A DNA stretch of 64,000 nt from an uncultured Phycisphaerales bacterium (GCA_903871935.1 CAIQIQ010000053.1:1-64000), one strand, 5' to 3'; shown: positions 30,921 to 40,985, counted from the first letter of the stretch. Numbers and translations: made by a program. The notes: generated by a model from the letters alone, not told the origin.

Positions 30921-32384
30921 TCAGAGGCGATGTGAATCTACGGGCGCGGGGGAATCAGCGACAGAGGCGACAGACGGGACGGCCAGCGGTTCGGCCGGGG
31001 TTGCGGGCCGGAGCAGGAGAGCGGCCGCCAGGCCGGGGACCAGGAGTTGCAGGAGCAGGCTTGGGAGTTGGGCGTGATTGCCATCTGCGCCCCAGATTGA
31101 GGAGAGCATGGCCAGGGGGGAGACCAGCATCGCCCGGCCGGCCGGTGTCTCCTGCCACAGCGTGTTGACGTCGACGAGGGTTCCGGCAAACAGGGGCAAG
31201 ACCCACCATATGCCCACAACCGCGAGGCACAACCCCACGGCTGATCCCCAGCGCACGAGGCAGCGCGCCCAGAGAAGCATCGCCGAGATCACGATCACGA
31301 GTTGGCCGACCGACCAGACCGTCCGGGTGGGCCAATCGCGCGGGAGATTGGGCACGGCTGTAAGGAAAGCCACGGCCCCGCCGGCAACCGCAGACACGAC
31401 GCCAGCATCACGGACCCACAGGCTTGCGCCGCGGAATCGGCCGGGGAATTCCACGGCATGTCTTGCCACGTGCGCCATCGCCACGGCCGCCCCAAGCACC
31501 ATCAGGGCGATCAGTGTGCCGATGGTCGGCGTTTCGTTAGCTGGGCTTCGGCCGAGGTGCCGGGGGATGAACTGCGGATCCAAGACCGCCGCGATGGAAG
31601 ACAACGCGAAGAGCAGCACGAGGGCTGAGCCCAGGGCACCGGTAAGGCCTGGGATGTCGCCGCAGCGGAACCGGCGGGCGCCGGCGAGCACGATCACGCA
31701 CGCCACGGGCAGTTGCAATGCCATGCAGATCACCCATTGGACCAACTCTTCGGAACCAACGGTCTGGGCGCTGAAGATCGTCTTGCCGACCAGCGGCGAA
31801 AGCATCGGCGCCATGCCCGGCACTGCCAGTGTCACAGCGCCAGCAGACATGAACGCCAGCACCAGTGGGGCAAGAATAAAGGCTCCCATTCCCGGGCCGA
31901 GCATCGCTCCGCCGGCGGCGATGCACCAGGCGAAGATGCTCCAGCTCAGCAGCACGCCATTGGCCCAGAACCACCAGGTCATCGGCAGCGAGGCGTTGGC
32001 CGTCAGGATTGCACCGAGAAACAGGTTCACTATCGCCAGCGGCACGACCGCCAGCCCACCTCCCGCGGCGTACCCAAGCACAGCCAGTCGCGGATCGATG
32101 GGCATGAGCCGGTGAGACTCCAGGAGCTTCGAGGTTGTATCGCGTTGGATGGTGCTGGTGATGCGGAAGGCGGTGATGCCGGCGACGATGATCCCCTGGA
32201 TCCCCAGGAGCACGGAGGGCGCACCATCGAGCATGCCAGAGCGGGTGGGGTTCACCATCACGACGACCCCGCAGATCGCGACGACAATCATCGCGTAGGC
32301 GATGGCGACGGCGACGCACTTCTTTACTCCGCCGACGACCTGAAACTGCACCCAGGCAATGGCGTTGTCAACGATCTGTCCCAT
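30921..32384 (-). CDS. ABC transporter permease-like membrane protein
   Basis: 487 residues, about 12 membrane helices (e.g. V-A-V-A-I-A-Y-A-M-I-V-V-A-I-C-G-V-V near residue 30). Its start codon shares one base with the stop of the ATP-binding gene (TAATG), so the two are translationally coupled. The section I-T-S-T-I-Q-R-D-T-T-S-K-L-L-E-S-H-R-L-M-P-I is like the cytosolic loop of ABC-2 permeases, where the ATPase docks. A flexible Pro/Ala/Val tail ends the protein. Substrate unknown; export is more likely than import as no binding protein is nearby. Confidence 0.8.
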   Translation of the reverse strand: MGQIVDNAIAWVQFQVVGGVKKCVAVAIAYAMIVVAICGVVVMVNPTRSGMLDGAPSVLLGIQGIIVAGITAFRITSTIQRDTTSKLLESHRLMPIDPRLAVLGYAAGGGLAVVPLAIVNLFLGAILTANASLPMTWWFWANGVLLSWSIFAWCIAAGGAMLGPGMGAFILAPLVLAFMSAGAVTLAVPGMAPMLSPLVGKTIFSAQTVGSEELVQWVICMALQLPVACVIVLAGARRFRCGDIPGLTGALGSALVLLFALSSIAAVLDPQFIPRHLGRSPANETPTIGTLIALMVLGAAVAMAHVARHAVEFPGRFRGASLWVRDAGVVSAVAGGAVAFLTAVPNLPRDWPTRTVWSVGQLVIVISAMLLWARCLVRWGSAVGLCLAVVGIWWVLPLFAGTLVDVNTLWQETPAGRAMLVSPLAMLSSIWGADGNHAQLPSLLLQLLVPGLAAALLLRPATPAEPLAVPSVASVADSPAPVDSHRL

Positions 32385-33322
32385 TAGTCCACCTGTCGAA
32401 TCCCGGTTTGCAGATACGCCTGTTCCAGATCCATCTCGGCGGGGGCGAACGATGCGACCGGCAGGCCCTGTTTGACCAGCAGGGCCAGCAGATCGGCAGC
32501 ATGTTCGCGCTGGCCGCTGTAGGTAAACTCAGCGCGTTCACCGTCGACGGTGACGATATCCAGGCCGGTGATCTCGGTGAGTCGTCGCCGCAGATCGCCG
32601 ACCGACCGGCTGAATGAGATCGCGTAGCGGCGGAGGTTATCGGCGTGGCCATTGGTGAACGCGGAGACCGTATCCATACGCAGCAGCGTACCAGCGCTCA
32701 TGATGGCGATGTGCGAGCAGTACTGGTCCATATCGGCGAGGATGTGCGAGGAGATGATGATGGCCTTGCCCTGCTCGCGGAGGGTTATGAGGAACTGCCG
32801 GAACGCCGCCCGGCCGGCGGGGTCGAGCCCGGCGGCCGGCTCATCCAGGAGCACGATCGACGGATTGGGCAACATCGTTCGGGCGATGCCGATCCGCTGG
32901 CGCATGCCTCGGGATAGGGTTTTGATCTTGTCGGCGGCTTTCTCCCTGAGCCACAACTGCTCGAGCCAGAAGTCGATGCGGTCCTCGATCTCGGGCTTTG
33001 GAAGGTCGTACCCGCGGCCGATGAAGCGCAGGTAGTCGCGCAGGCTGAGTTGCTCGTAGACGGGCGGGGTATCGGGCGTAAAGCCAATCTGGCGCAGCAG
33101 TTCGCGATCTTCGGGCAGCGGCTGACCATGGATGAGCACCTGGCCGGTGTGCGGCCGCTGGAGACCGCACAGGGTTCGCAGGAGGGTCGTCTTGCCTGCT
33201 CCGTTAGGGCCGATCAGGCCGACAAGTTGGCCGGACTCGACCGCGATCGAGAGTCCACTCAAGGCCCGCGTCTTGCCGAAGCGAACTGAGAGTTCCCGGC
33301 CATGTAGGATGACTCCTGCCAT
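32384..33322 (-). CDS. ABC transporter ATP-binding protein
   Basis: 312 residues from ATG 33322 (GGATGGAG six bases upstream); the longer frame to 33421 has no family sequence. Walker A is G-P-N-G-A-G-K-T-T near residue 38, the signature is L-S-R-G-M-R-Q-R (variant of LSGGQ) near 138, Walker B is I-V-L-L-D-E-P-A-A-G-L-D-P, and the switch His is in I-I-S-S-H-I-L. The C-terminal ~90 residues form the extra domain common in ABC-2 exporters. It powers the permease encoded immediately downstream, giving a two-gene exporter operon. Confidence 0.93.
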   Translation of the reverse strand: MAGVILHGRELSVRFGKTRALSGLSIAVESGQLVGLIGPNGAGKTTLLRTLCGLQRPHTGQVLIHGQPLPEDRELLRQIGFTPDTPPVYEQLSLRDYLRFIGRGYDLPKPEIEDRIDFWLEQLWLREKAADKIKTLSRGMRQRIGIARTMLPNPSIVLLDEPAAGLDPAGRAAFRQFLITLREQGKAIIISSHILADMDQYCSHIAIMSAGTLLRMDTVSAFTNGHADNLRRYAISFSRSVGDLRRRLTEITGLDIVTVDGERAEFTYSGQREHAADLLALLVKQGLPVASFAPAEMDLEQAYLQTGIRQVD

Positions 33323-33581
33323 ACTTGCTCCATCCTTCACTGTCCTCAACGTACAACCCGGCGAACCTGACAGCAAGCCGAGGCCAGGATGGTGGATTTG
33401 CAGAATGTGGATCCAGCACACCCACGGAGAGCACCGGCAGGAATTCCCGCCCGATTGTGGAGGGGATGGGAAACGGGATCAAGCTGGTCGAGGCGAATGT
33501 GGAAAGTCACCTCTTCCGGATCAGATATTTCTGCTTTGTTGCTGGCCATGGCCGATCTATAATGCCAGTGTGACTTACCGT

Positions 33582-33899
33582 ATGGCATTGGCAATTCTCC
33601 GTTTCCCCGACGGAGGCAGACCGAGTCTGCGGGAGATTGCTGCGCGATACAGGGAATTGGCCAAGAGATTCCATCCCGACGCTGGCGGATCTCAGGATGA
33701 CATGGTCCAGGTCAACAACGCCAGGGATGTCCTGGAGGACGCGTTACGATCTGGACACCCAAATAGTGGGCACACCTATGGGATGGACGAATATTACAGA
33801 ACCGGCCACCCCAACGAGAGTTACCCCAACTGGAAGAAGCGCGAGCAGAGATACGTGAAGAATATGGAACGTCTTCGTTCTGGGAGCCGGCAAGGGTGA
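33582..33899 (+). CDS. Short J-domain protein
   Basis: 105 residues from ATG 33582 (GTG 33570 is possible). R-E-I-A-A-R-Y-R-E-L-A-K-R-F-H-P-D is helix II of a J-domain with the essential H-P-D, followed by A-G-G-S-Q-D-D-M-V-Q-V-N-N-A-R-D as helix III. J-domains stimulate the ATPase of DnaK-type chaperones. The tail (Y-R-T-G-H-P-N-E-S-Y-P-N-W) is polar and lacks the G/F and zinc regions of DnaJ. It converges with another J-domain gene, with 16 bases between the stops. Confidence 0.8.
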   Translation: MALAILRFPDGGRPSLREIAARYRELAKRFHPDAGGSQDDMVQVNNARDVLEDALRSGHPNSGHTYGMDEYYRTGHPNESYPNWKKREQRYVKNMERLRSGSRQG

Positions 33900-33915
33900 G
33901 ATTACTCATCGTTTC

Positions 33916-34971
33916 TCACTTCGCCGGCCGGGTCGTGGGTTTGGACCGGTTCAAGAGGTCCATGCTTGGCGTGAGAGGATCGTCGGGAAGTGTCGTTGGG
34001 ACGGCGAGATCGGCCGGATCGCCGCCGTCCTTAGGTGCGACATCAAGGGGAAACGATATGCCGGGTCCCGCGGTGGTCCACGTCTGTTTTGCGGCCTGAA
34101 ACGGCATAAACAGCGGGACGATCTGACGCCACAATTCTTCGGCGCGGTAGTCAATGTTCAGCAGGCGCTTGGGTTTGTCGGGCGAAGTCAACTTCCCGGC
34201 CGAAAGTTTGGACTCGAGCGATGTTCGCAACGGCGTGATCGCGGATCCCCCACGGGAAGGCGGCGCCGGTATACGACGTTCGCTTGCCGACCGACCGACA
34301 AACTCAGACAGGCTTTGGCGCGAGACGGGCGGAGCGCACCAGGTAAGTTGAACTGCCCATGCTGTGACGAGACAAACGACTGCTAGAATGCACACCACCA
34401 CGGCTTTTCGGCCGAATGGCGTTAAGCGGTATGTCGTCAAGGTTGGCCGGAGCCTCGATGGACCTGGTGCTATCGAGATGGCCCTGATCCTCTTGGCCAG
34501 CGCTACGGCGGCCGCCTCCTCCGCGGTGGCGGCTTCGACGATGACCGATTGTTTGGCACCGTTCAGCAGGCTCACGCCCGTGACGCACCAGAGGAGCAGC
34601 ACAGTATGGGGTGCGCTCGATTGGTCCTGTGGGCCTTCTGTTGCCCGCTGGGCGCCTGAACCGCGGTTCGCGCGCGGAGCGTGTTTGCGGGGGGAGGGAG
34701 CCGACGGGGCTTGGGGGCTCTGGGTCGTCGGCTGCGTCGCGGCGTTGCCCGCACGTCCAGATCGCAGCGTGGCGTAGGCGCGATTGAGTTCGGCCTGTTT
34801 CTGATTGGCTTTCTGCCACTCGTATGGTTGGCGGGTCTTGTCGAACCGATCGGGATGAGTTGCTTTGGTCTTTCGCCGATAGGCTCTGCGGATTTCCTGT
34901 GGCGTGGCAGCGCGATAGATGCCCAGGATGGCGTATGGGTCAGGTCGGGGCGCTTCGTTCTCTGAGGCCAT
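33916..34971 (-). CDS. Membrane-anchored J-domain protein
   Basis: 351 residues from ATG 34971. Residues 11-75 are a J-domain (P-Y-A-I-L-G-I ... I-R-R-A-Y-R-R-K-T-K-A-T-H-P-D-R-F-D) with intact H-P-D. A Pro/Ser/Arg-rich linker (75-120) leads to a small globular part with V-L-L-L-W-C-V-T-G-V-S-L-L-N, a single membrane helix at about 190-210 (A-V-V-V-C-I-L-A-V-V-C-L-V-T-A-W-A-V), and a ~140-residue disordered-looking far-side tail. The N-terminal J-domain would face the cytosol and recruit DnaK to the membrane. Partner unknown. Divergent from the heparinase-like gene. Confidence 0.8.
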   Translation of the reverse strand: MASENEAPRPDPYAILGIYRAATPQEIRRAYRRKTKATHPDRFDKTRQPYEWQKANQKQAELNRAYATLRSGRAGNAATQPTTQSPQAPSAPSPRKHAPRANRGSGAQRATEGPQDQSSAPHTVLLLWCVTGVSLLNGAKQSVIVEAATAEEAAAVALAKRIRAISIAPGPSRLRPTLTTYRLTPFGRKAVVVCILAVVCLVTAWAVQLTWCAPPVSRQSLSEFVGRSASERRIPAPPSRGGSAITPLRTSLESKLSAGKLTSPDKPKRLLNIDYRAEELWRQIVPLFMPFQAAKQTWTTAGPGISFPLDVAPKDGGDPADLAVPTTLPDDPLTPSMDLLNRSKPTTRPAK

Positions 34972-35156
34972 TGATCCGGTCCTGTGTTTCCAGATATTGG
35001 ATACAGGTCATTGAACCATTGCGCATCATAATCGGAATCTTATGGAGACGCGAGGCGAATTGTGTCCGGCGAGGTGAATGGCCCCACCCGGCGGCCGCTG
35101 CAATCGTGCTGGGAACACCGGCGCAGCTATGCACGGCCATTGACGCCCGGACCCAC

Positions 35157-37274
35157 ATGACAAATACTCGCGATATGCACATCAGCACGGCCATTCTGGC
35201 GGCTCTCCTAATGGGACTCGGTCTTCTTTCGCCTGTATTTGCCGTGGCGGACGCCCCGACCTACCAGGTCAAGGCAAGCCATCCGCGCCTGCTGGTTGAG
35301 GATGTCGCAGCCATGGCGCGACGTTGCTCGGGCCCTCTGGCGGAGGACTATCGGATCGTCAAGGAGCGGGCGGATGCCGCGGTAAAGCGAGGCGGCGTCG
35401 AGTTCATTTCAAACCGTTGGTCAATCCCCGAAGACCTCATGAACTGCGGGTTGAGTTATCTCGTCGAACGGGAATTGGGTCACGAATGCGACAAGTATGC
35501 CGCGGTGATCGTCAAGCAGTGGGGAGATGGGAAGATCATTTCCAACCGCCAGGGCAGCCACTTTGGGTATCACGCACTGGCCTATGACTTCATTTACGAT
35601 GCGCTCACGCCCGAGCAGCGAGTGCTCTATGGCGAGGCGCTGGGGTCGTGGCTGACGTATTACACAGACAGACCGGAGATTCTGTTGAAGTATGGGAACT
35701 GGGAGTACAACCAGACTTGGGGACCGATCCATCTCAACATCATGAATTGCCGAGATGCGCTGACGGAAAAGCTCTTCATCGGTCTGGCGATCACGGGAGC
35801 CGGCACGCGCTACGAGAGCGACGCCAAGACATTCCTCGATTCATGGAACCGCAGAGTGCCGACGGAGTGCCTGCCAGTCTTCAACCGGATGGGCGGTGTG
35901 TGGTCCGAATCATTCGGTCACGGGGGCTACGGACCGGTCACTGTCATCCCGTACGCCTTCCAGGCGTGGCGGAGTGCTACGGGAATCGACTACTTCAAGG
36001 CACTTAAGCCATGGGGCTACCCCGTCGAAGAGCCGCGCTGGGTGGCGTATACCATGATGCCCCACAGCCAGCGCACGGCATGGATTGATGACAATGACGG
36101 ATCGACGCCGGCCGCCTTCAGTCGGGCAGCGCCGATGTTGCACGATGGTCTGTCGCAATGGTTCTCCGATCACGGCCGGGAATGGCTGCGCGAGCGATGG
36201 CAGCGCGTGGCCTGTTATGATCCATCGATCCCCCCTGCCGCGCCTGACACCTTGCCGCTGGCCTATCTCTTTCCCGGTGCCGGCCACGTGTATATGCGCA
36301 GCGCCTGGAATGACCCGGATGCGACCTGGGCATTCTTTGGCTGTGGCCCGCAGTACGCCGGGCATTCCCGCGATGATGAAGGCCACTTTCTGATCTGCAA
36401 GCGCGGCTCGCTGGTATCACGCCAAGGTGGCCAAGGCCCCAACGACACCGATTACTACGCGGGTGGATCGCTGATCTACAATATCGTCACCATTTTCGAT
36501 CCCGCCGAGAAATTCCGGCGGGACAAGGGCAATGAAAACGATGGCGGACTGCTCCGCCACGTCTACGAAGGTGAGTTTCCCCGCGAGCGCGGCCATATCG
36601 TCGCCTTCGAGAATGCTCCGCAGTACACCTACGCGGCGGCTGATATCACCGCGGGGTACAACTCCGCCAAGGCACGGGAAGTCACACGGCAGTTCCTCTA
36701 CCTGCGCGGCGAACGAGAGTTCTTCGTGGTGTTTGATCGCGTCGAGGCCACAAAGCCCGATTTCCGCCGCCATTTCTTTGTGCACGTGCCGACTGAGCCG
36801 GAGGTAAGCGGGAATCAGCTAAACTGGCTGAGCCTGCCGGAAGCCGATGGGGACAAAGAGTTGTTGTCGCATGGGCGGTCGCGCATGTTCCTGACCACGC
36901 TCCTGCCGGCCAATGCCCAGATCGTCAAGCGAGGAGGTCCGGGCCAGGAAGCGTGGGGCCATCCCCTGGAACCGACGGCACAGTACAACCACGTCGCCAG
37001 AGGACGAAACCGGCCGCCGATTTGCCCCTGGCGGGTGGAGGTCGGGGACCCGAATCCCGGGGCGCGCACGATGTTCCTGCATGTCTTCGAGATCGGAGAA
37101 GAGAGTCAGCGGCAGCCCGAAGAGGTGCAGTTTATTCCGCCGGCAGGCGTACAGATCGGCAAGCGCTGGCGCGTCCAGTTCAACGCCACAGGGCCGCTGG
37201 GCGGGAAGGTTGCCGATCAGGACCTGACCACGGCAGTTCAGACTGAGATGCAGTATTCTGCAGACAAGCGATAA
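35157..37274 (+). CDS. Secreted heparinase II/III-like protein
   Basis: 705 residues from ATG 35157 (ATG 35175 is an alternative); the frame is open further upstream but without protein-like sequence. Signal peptide to about residue 33 (L-L-S-P-V-F-A-V-A-D-A). The region ~40-340 is an (alpha/alpha) toroid (H-P-R-L-L, G-Y-H-A-L-A-Y-D-F-I-Y-D, N-W-E-Y-N-Q-T-W-G), and ~380-620 is the beta-sandwich of heparinase II/III (Y-A-G-H-S-R-D-D-E-G-H-F, G-E-R-E-F-F-V-V-F-D-R-V). Likely a periplasmic lyase or hydrolase for uronate-containing polysaccharides. Confidence 0.8.
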   Translation: MTNTRDMHISTAILAALLMGLGLLSPVFAVADAPTYQVKASHPRLLVEDVAAMARRCSGPLAEDYRIVKERADAAVKRGGVEFISNRWSIPEDLMNCGLSYLVERELGHECDKYAAVIVKQWGDGKIISNRQGSHFGYHALAYDFIYDALTPEQRVLYGEALGSWLTYYTDRPEILLKYGNWEYNQTWGPIHLNIMNCRDALTEKLFIGLAITGAGTRYESDAKTFLDSWNRRVPTECLPVFNRMGGVWSESFGHGGYGPVTVIPYAFQAWRSATGIDYFKALKPWGYPVEEPRWVAYTMMPHSQRTAWIDDNDGSTPAAFSRAAPMLHDGLSQWFSDHGREWLRERWQRVACYDPSIPPAAPDTLPLAYLFPGAGHVYMRSAWNDPDATWAFFGCGPQYAGHSRDDEGHFLICKRGSLVSRQGGQGPNDTDYYAGGSLIYNIVTIFDPAEKFRRDKGNENDGGLLRHVYEGEFPRERGHIVAFENAPQYTYAAADITAGYNSAKAREVTRQFLYLRGEREFFVVFDRVEATKPDFRRHFFVHVPTEPEVSGNQLNWLSLPEADGDKELLSHGRSRMFLTTLLPANAQIVKRGGPGQEAWGHPLEPTAQYNHVARGRNRPPICPWRVEVGDPNPGARTMFLHVFEIGEESQRQPEEVQFIPPAGVQIGKRWRVQFNATGPLGGKVADQDLTTAVQTEMQYSADKR

Positions 37275-37299
37275 GGAAAGAGGCGCTACGTCGCCCTTC

Positions 37300-39369
37300 T
37301 CAATTCGCTGCCGGTTGGACCGCGGCAGGCCCGGAGGGCGGAGACTCCCGGCCGACCTCGTGCGCGCCGATGTCCGGAGCGGCGCCGGCAAAGTCGTCAT
37401 TGATGCCGCGGATCGGCACGCCGCGATCGATACAGGGGCTGCCGGTGCGAAGCCGGAAGTCGGACTCCCCGGGCGACCTGACGAGACCTGCTTCGCTCGC
37501 GCGGCTGAAATTGTAATCCTTCACGGAATACGCCGCGATCCCAGGCGTTGCGTTCAGCATGGGGTCCGCGGCGAGAGCGGATTGCTCCATGCCGCTGGCC
37601 TCCTGAAAGGCGGGGAGCCCGTGGAGCCACTTTCCTTCCCACTGGAACTTGAGGGACTTCTCGCTCGACACGCGCCAGTAGCAGTTGCCATCCAGTACGT
37701 TCTGCGGCCGCATGGCCAGCATCACATCCTCGCCGGTCAATACAAGGATGTTGTTGCGGAACCGCTTCGCCGTCGTGGGCAGACTGGCGTTGAAGTAGAT
37801 CCCCACCGACGAATCCCTGGTCAGCGCGTAGCCGGAATTGTGGTCGCAGAAACAGGCGCCGTACGAGGTCCCCGCATTGATGCCGAACTTGAACATGAGG
37901 GTCCGGAATGTGAAGTCGTTGCGGAGGACATATACCGGGCCTCGCGTGCACGGGGCAATGGAGATGCCCGTGTTGCAGTTGCGCATGTGGTTGGCGTAAA
38001 CGCGAACGTTGACTCCGCCGGAGTCCGCTTCGAGGCCGTCATCCGCGGCATTGAACAGTTCGTTGTACATAATGTCCAGATCCCGATTGCCCGTAAGGGT
38101 GGACGCCGCGAGCTTCTCCGCCTCGCCAGGAGGCGGCTCCAGCGTGATCAGGTATCGATAGCCGTCGATGCGGTTACCGATGACGGACGTTCCGCGGCCG
38201 GTCCAGAGTTGCAGGCCGATACAGGAGAACTCCCAGAACTCGGCCATGGTCGCGTTCCAGGTGAAGTCGGTCTGGCCGTTCAGCCGAATCGTGTTGCCCC
38301 AGATCGCAGTGTCATCGCATTTGGGGTCGTTGATCGAGATGGCCAACCTGCAGTTGAGGATCGAGTTCCCGAATATCGCGTTGCCACTGCCTCCGGCACT
38401 GATGCGCACCGCCGCATCGGAGGTGTTGCGAATCTCGAAGTTGCGGATCTCTACGTGCGATGCGCCCTGCAAATCGAAACCATGCGGCTTGGTGGCGAGC
38501 TGGTAGGAGTACGCGGAGGGCGGCTTGTCGGTGCCGGTCTTCACAAAGAGGCGCCCGGATGCCGAGTCATGGAAAAACACGCGGCGGGAGTCCATCGGAT
38601 CAGCCTTGAGGTCCTTCATCGATGAGTACCCATAGGCGCGGGTGCCATCCTGAATGACGAGGGTGATCTTGTCCGCGGCCGGGCAGGAGAATACCCCGCC
38701 GCCGACCTCCGTCCAGGTATCGCCCTTCTCAATGGCGATGGATGCATCGATGACCGGCTGCGTGGGGCCTTCGCCAACGAATACGGTCGGATGATCCCAC
38801 GTGCCACTGGCTTGCTTGTTCAGTTCCACGTACTCGGGGTAGATGCCGGAAAGGACATGGACGGTGTCGCCGCCCTTGAGGTTCCGCGCGGCCCGTCCGA
38901 TCGTCCGATACGGGGCATCTTTCGCTCCAGATGCATCGTCCTGCCCCCCTGGCGAGACCCAAATCTGACGACCGCTGACAGTCTGCACCGGGGCCGGGCG
39001 CGTTGCCGTCTTCGCTTCCAGGAGTTTGGGTTCACAGCCGTCCGGGTCCTCGAACGCAACCTGGACTTCGATCCGCTCGTCAGGTGAAAGCGGAAAGATG
39101 CTGGCCCACCAGAGCCGCCGAGTCGCGTCTCGGACCATTTCCACTCCGTTGCGCCAGGCGGTATCCCCAGCCACGCGCCAAACGAACGATGCCTTGCCGT
39201 TTGCGTTGGCATCGCCTGTGTAAGGAATCTCGATACCGATGGCGTGCCAAGTCGGATACAGATCCGCGCGGCCCGGCTTCAACGCATCCTCCGCGGCCCG
39301 CGCGGCCGGCGCAACCGTGCAAAGGGCCAGAACCAGGAACATCATTGCTGCAATCGAATTCCGCTTCAT
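37300..39369 (-). CDS. Secreted right-handed parallel beta-helix protein
   Basis: 689 residues from ATG 39369 with AAGGA six bases upstream. Signal peptide to residue ~25 (A-P-A-A-R-A-A-E-D). Residues ~30-125 are an N-terminal beta domain; from ~135 the DUF1565/pectate-lyase-like opening I-W-V-S-P-G-G-Q-D-D-A-S-G then D-A-P-Y-R-T-I-G-R-A-A, G-D-T-V-H-V-L-S-G-I-Y leads into the coils (V-E-I-R-N-F-E-I-R-N, A-I-F-G-N-S-I-L-N-C, V-I-G-N-R-I-D-G-Y). The end S-P-C-I-D-R-G ... D-I-G-A-H-E is typical for this class. Probably a polysaccharide lyase of the same pathway as its neighbours. Confidence 0.85.
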   Translation of the reverse strand: MKRNSIAAMMFLVLALCTVAPAARAAEDALKPGRADLYPTWHAIGIEIPYTGDANANGKASFVWRVAGDTAWRNGVEMVRDATRRLWWASIFPLSPDERIEVQVAFEDPDGCEPKLLEAKTATRPAPVQTVSGRQIWVSPGGQDDASGAKDAPYRTIGRAARNLKGGDTVHVLSGIYPEYVELNKQASGTWDHPTVFVGEGPTQPVIDASIAIEKGDTWTEVGGGVFSCPAADKITLVIQDGTRAYGYSSMKDLKADPMDSRRVFFHDSASGRLFVKTGTDKPPSAYSYQLATKPHGFDLQGASHVEIRNFEIRNTSDAAVRISAGGSGNAIFGNSILNCRLAISINDPKCDDTAIWGNTIRLNGQTDFTWNATMAEFWEFSCIGLQLWTGRGTSVIGNRIDGYRYLITLEPPPGEAEKLAASTLTGNRDLDIMYNELFNAADDGLEADSGGVNVRVYANHMRNCNTGISIAPCTRGPVYVLRNDFTFRTLMFKFGINAGTSYGACFCDHNSGYALTRDSSVGIYFNASLPTTAKRFRNNILVLTGEDVMLAMRPQNVLDGNCYWRVSSEKSLKFQWEGKWLHGLPAFQEASGMEQSALAADPMLNATPGIAAYSVKDYNFSRASEAGLVRSPGESDFRLRTGSPCIDRGVPIRGINDDFAGAAPDIGAHEVGRESPPSGPAAVQPAAN

Positions 39370-39608
39370 CGTAGGTCCTTAACTGACTGATAGACGGAGA
39401 AGGTGATTGGGTATCGCGTAAGAAAGCCAATGTACTGCCGGTCTGGGCGCGATCAAGCGTTAAGTTGGAGTTCCTTTGCGACGTTCGAGGAGATCTGACG
39501 GCGAGACGCCGCTGCCACCATCTTCTCTGCCGGCGGGTTGCCAAAGCCCCGGCGTCCGCCGATGATGGCGGGTGTCTCGGGCTATTAACCGGGTAAAGGA
39601 GAAGGCCA

Positions 39609-40985
39609 ATGAAGGGTAGTTCCAGCGTGCGGCGGTTGAGGCTTGCGTATATAGGCGGAGGATCGCGCGGGTGGGCGCATGCACTGATGAACGACCTGGC
39701 GCTGTGCCCAGACCTGACCGGCGAGGTTGTGCTGTATGACCTGAACAAGCCGATGGCGCAGCTCAATGCCCGCTGGGGCAAGAGAGTCAACGAATCACCT
39801 CAGGCCAAGGGGAAGTGGAAGTACAGTGTGGCTAACACACTCGCCGAGGCGCTCAAGGGCGCGGACTTTGTGCTGGCCAGTATCCAGCCCGGACCCATCG
39901 AGATGATGGGCAGCGACCTGGAGATCCCCAAGAAGTACGGCATCCTTCACCCAGTGGGCGACTCGATCGGGCCGGCCGGGCTGGTGCGCTCGCTGCGGGC
40001 GGCCAGCGATTACGCGGAGATTGCCCGTGCCATCGAGAAGCATTGCCCCGAAGCGTGGGTGCTCAACTTCACTAACCCGATGACCGTCTGCACGCGCACG
40101 CTGCACAAGGTGTTCCCGGGCATCAAGGCGTTTGGCAACTGCCATGAGGTGTTCGGCACGCAGCACCGCCTGGCGGAACTGGCCAAGGAGTATCTGGGCC
40201 TGAAGATCACGCGCGATGATGTGCGGATCAACGTCAAAGGTGTGAACCACTTTACATGGATCGACCGCGCCACGTATGGTGATGTGGACCTGATCAGGCT
40301 GTACGAGCGGAAGATGAAGGAGCCGGGCGAGGTGCGCGTGATCGGCAAAGAGGAGGCCGAGAAGCTGAATATCTTCGGCCACTGCAAGCAGGTGGGGTAT
40401 GACCTGTTCCGGCGATTCGGCATCATCGCGGCCGCCGGCGAACGGCATCTGGTCGAGTTCGTTCCCTGGTATCTGAAGGATGAAGCGACGCTGCACCGCT
40501 GGGGTGTGAAGCTCACACCCTACAGCTATCGCAAGGAGCGGTATTACTCGTCGCCCGATACATTCAAGAAGCGGCTGGCGGACAAGAAGCCGTTTGAGTT
40601 GTACGGCAGCGGCGAGGAGATGGTCCGGCAGATGAAGGCGCTTTTGGGCATGGGCGATATACGGACGAACGTGAACCTGCCCAACGTCGGGCAGATCGAA
40701 GGGCTGCCACGCGATGCGGTGGTGGAGACCAACGCGTTCATCGGCCCCAACAGTGTGGTGCCGGAGTTCTCTGGGCGACTGCCGATGGGTGTCGAGGCGC
40801 TGGTCACGCGTGTGGTGCAGAACCAGGAGATGATCGTCGAAGCCGCCTTGCGCAAGGATAAGACGCTGGCGTTTCAGGCGATTCTCAATGACTCGCTGAC
40901 GAATCTCCCGACGGATCGCGCCTGGAGGATGTTCGGCGAGATGCTCCGTGCCACCAAGGCAAAGCTGCCTGGGTGGAAGCTCTAA
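39609..40985 (+). CDS. Family 4 glycoside hydrolase (alpha-glucosidase / alpha-galacturonidase type)
   Basis: 458 residues from ATG 39609 with AAAGGAG nine bases upstream. GH4 hallmarks: N-terminal NAD-binding loop G-G-G-S-R-G-W, N-F-T-N-P-M, the metal-ligand Cys in F-G-N-C-H-E-V-F-G and the ligand His in V-N-H-F-T-W. GH4 enzymes use NAD+ and Mn2+ in an oxidation-elimination mechanism on phosphorylated or uronic substrates. No signal peptide, so it acts in the cytosol on imported sugars. Given the lyase-like genes next to it, a galacturonoside or glucuronoside is more likely than a sugar phosphate. It ends 20 bases before a strong terminator. Confidence 0.9.
   Translation: MKGSSSVRRLRLAYIGGGSRGWAHALMNDLALCPDLTGEVVLYDLNKPMAQLNARWGKRVNESPQAKGKWKYSVANTLAEALKGADFVLASIQPGPIEMMGSDLEIPKKYGILHPVGDSIGPAGLVRSLRAASDYAEIARAIEKHCPEAWVLNFTNPMTVCTRTLHKVFPGIKAFGNCHEVFGTQHRLAELAKEYLGLKITRDDVRINVKGVNHFTWIDRATYGDVDLIRLYERKMKEPGEVRVIGKEEAEKLNIFGHCKQVGYDLFRRFGIIAAAGERHLVEFVPWYLKDEATLHRWGVKLTPYSYRKERYYSSPDTFKKRLADKKPFELYGSGEEMVRQMKALLGMGDIRTNVNLPNVGQIEGLPRDAVVETNAFIGPNSVVPEFSGRLPMGVEALVTRVVQNQEMIVEAALRKDKTLAFQAILNDSLTNLPTDRAWRMFGEMLRATKAKLPGWKL

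Noticed and set aside
34824-35156. Upstream extension of the heparinase-like frame
   Set aside because: Overlaps the J-domain gene and its promoter region and lacks protein-like sequence before the signal peptide.
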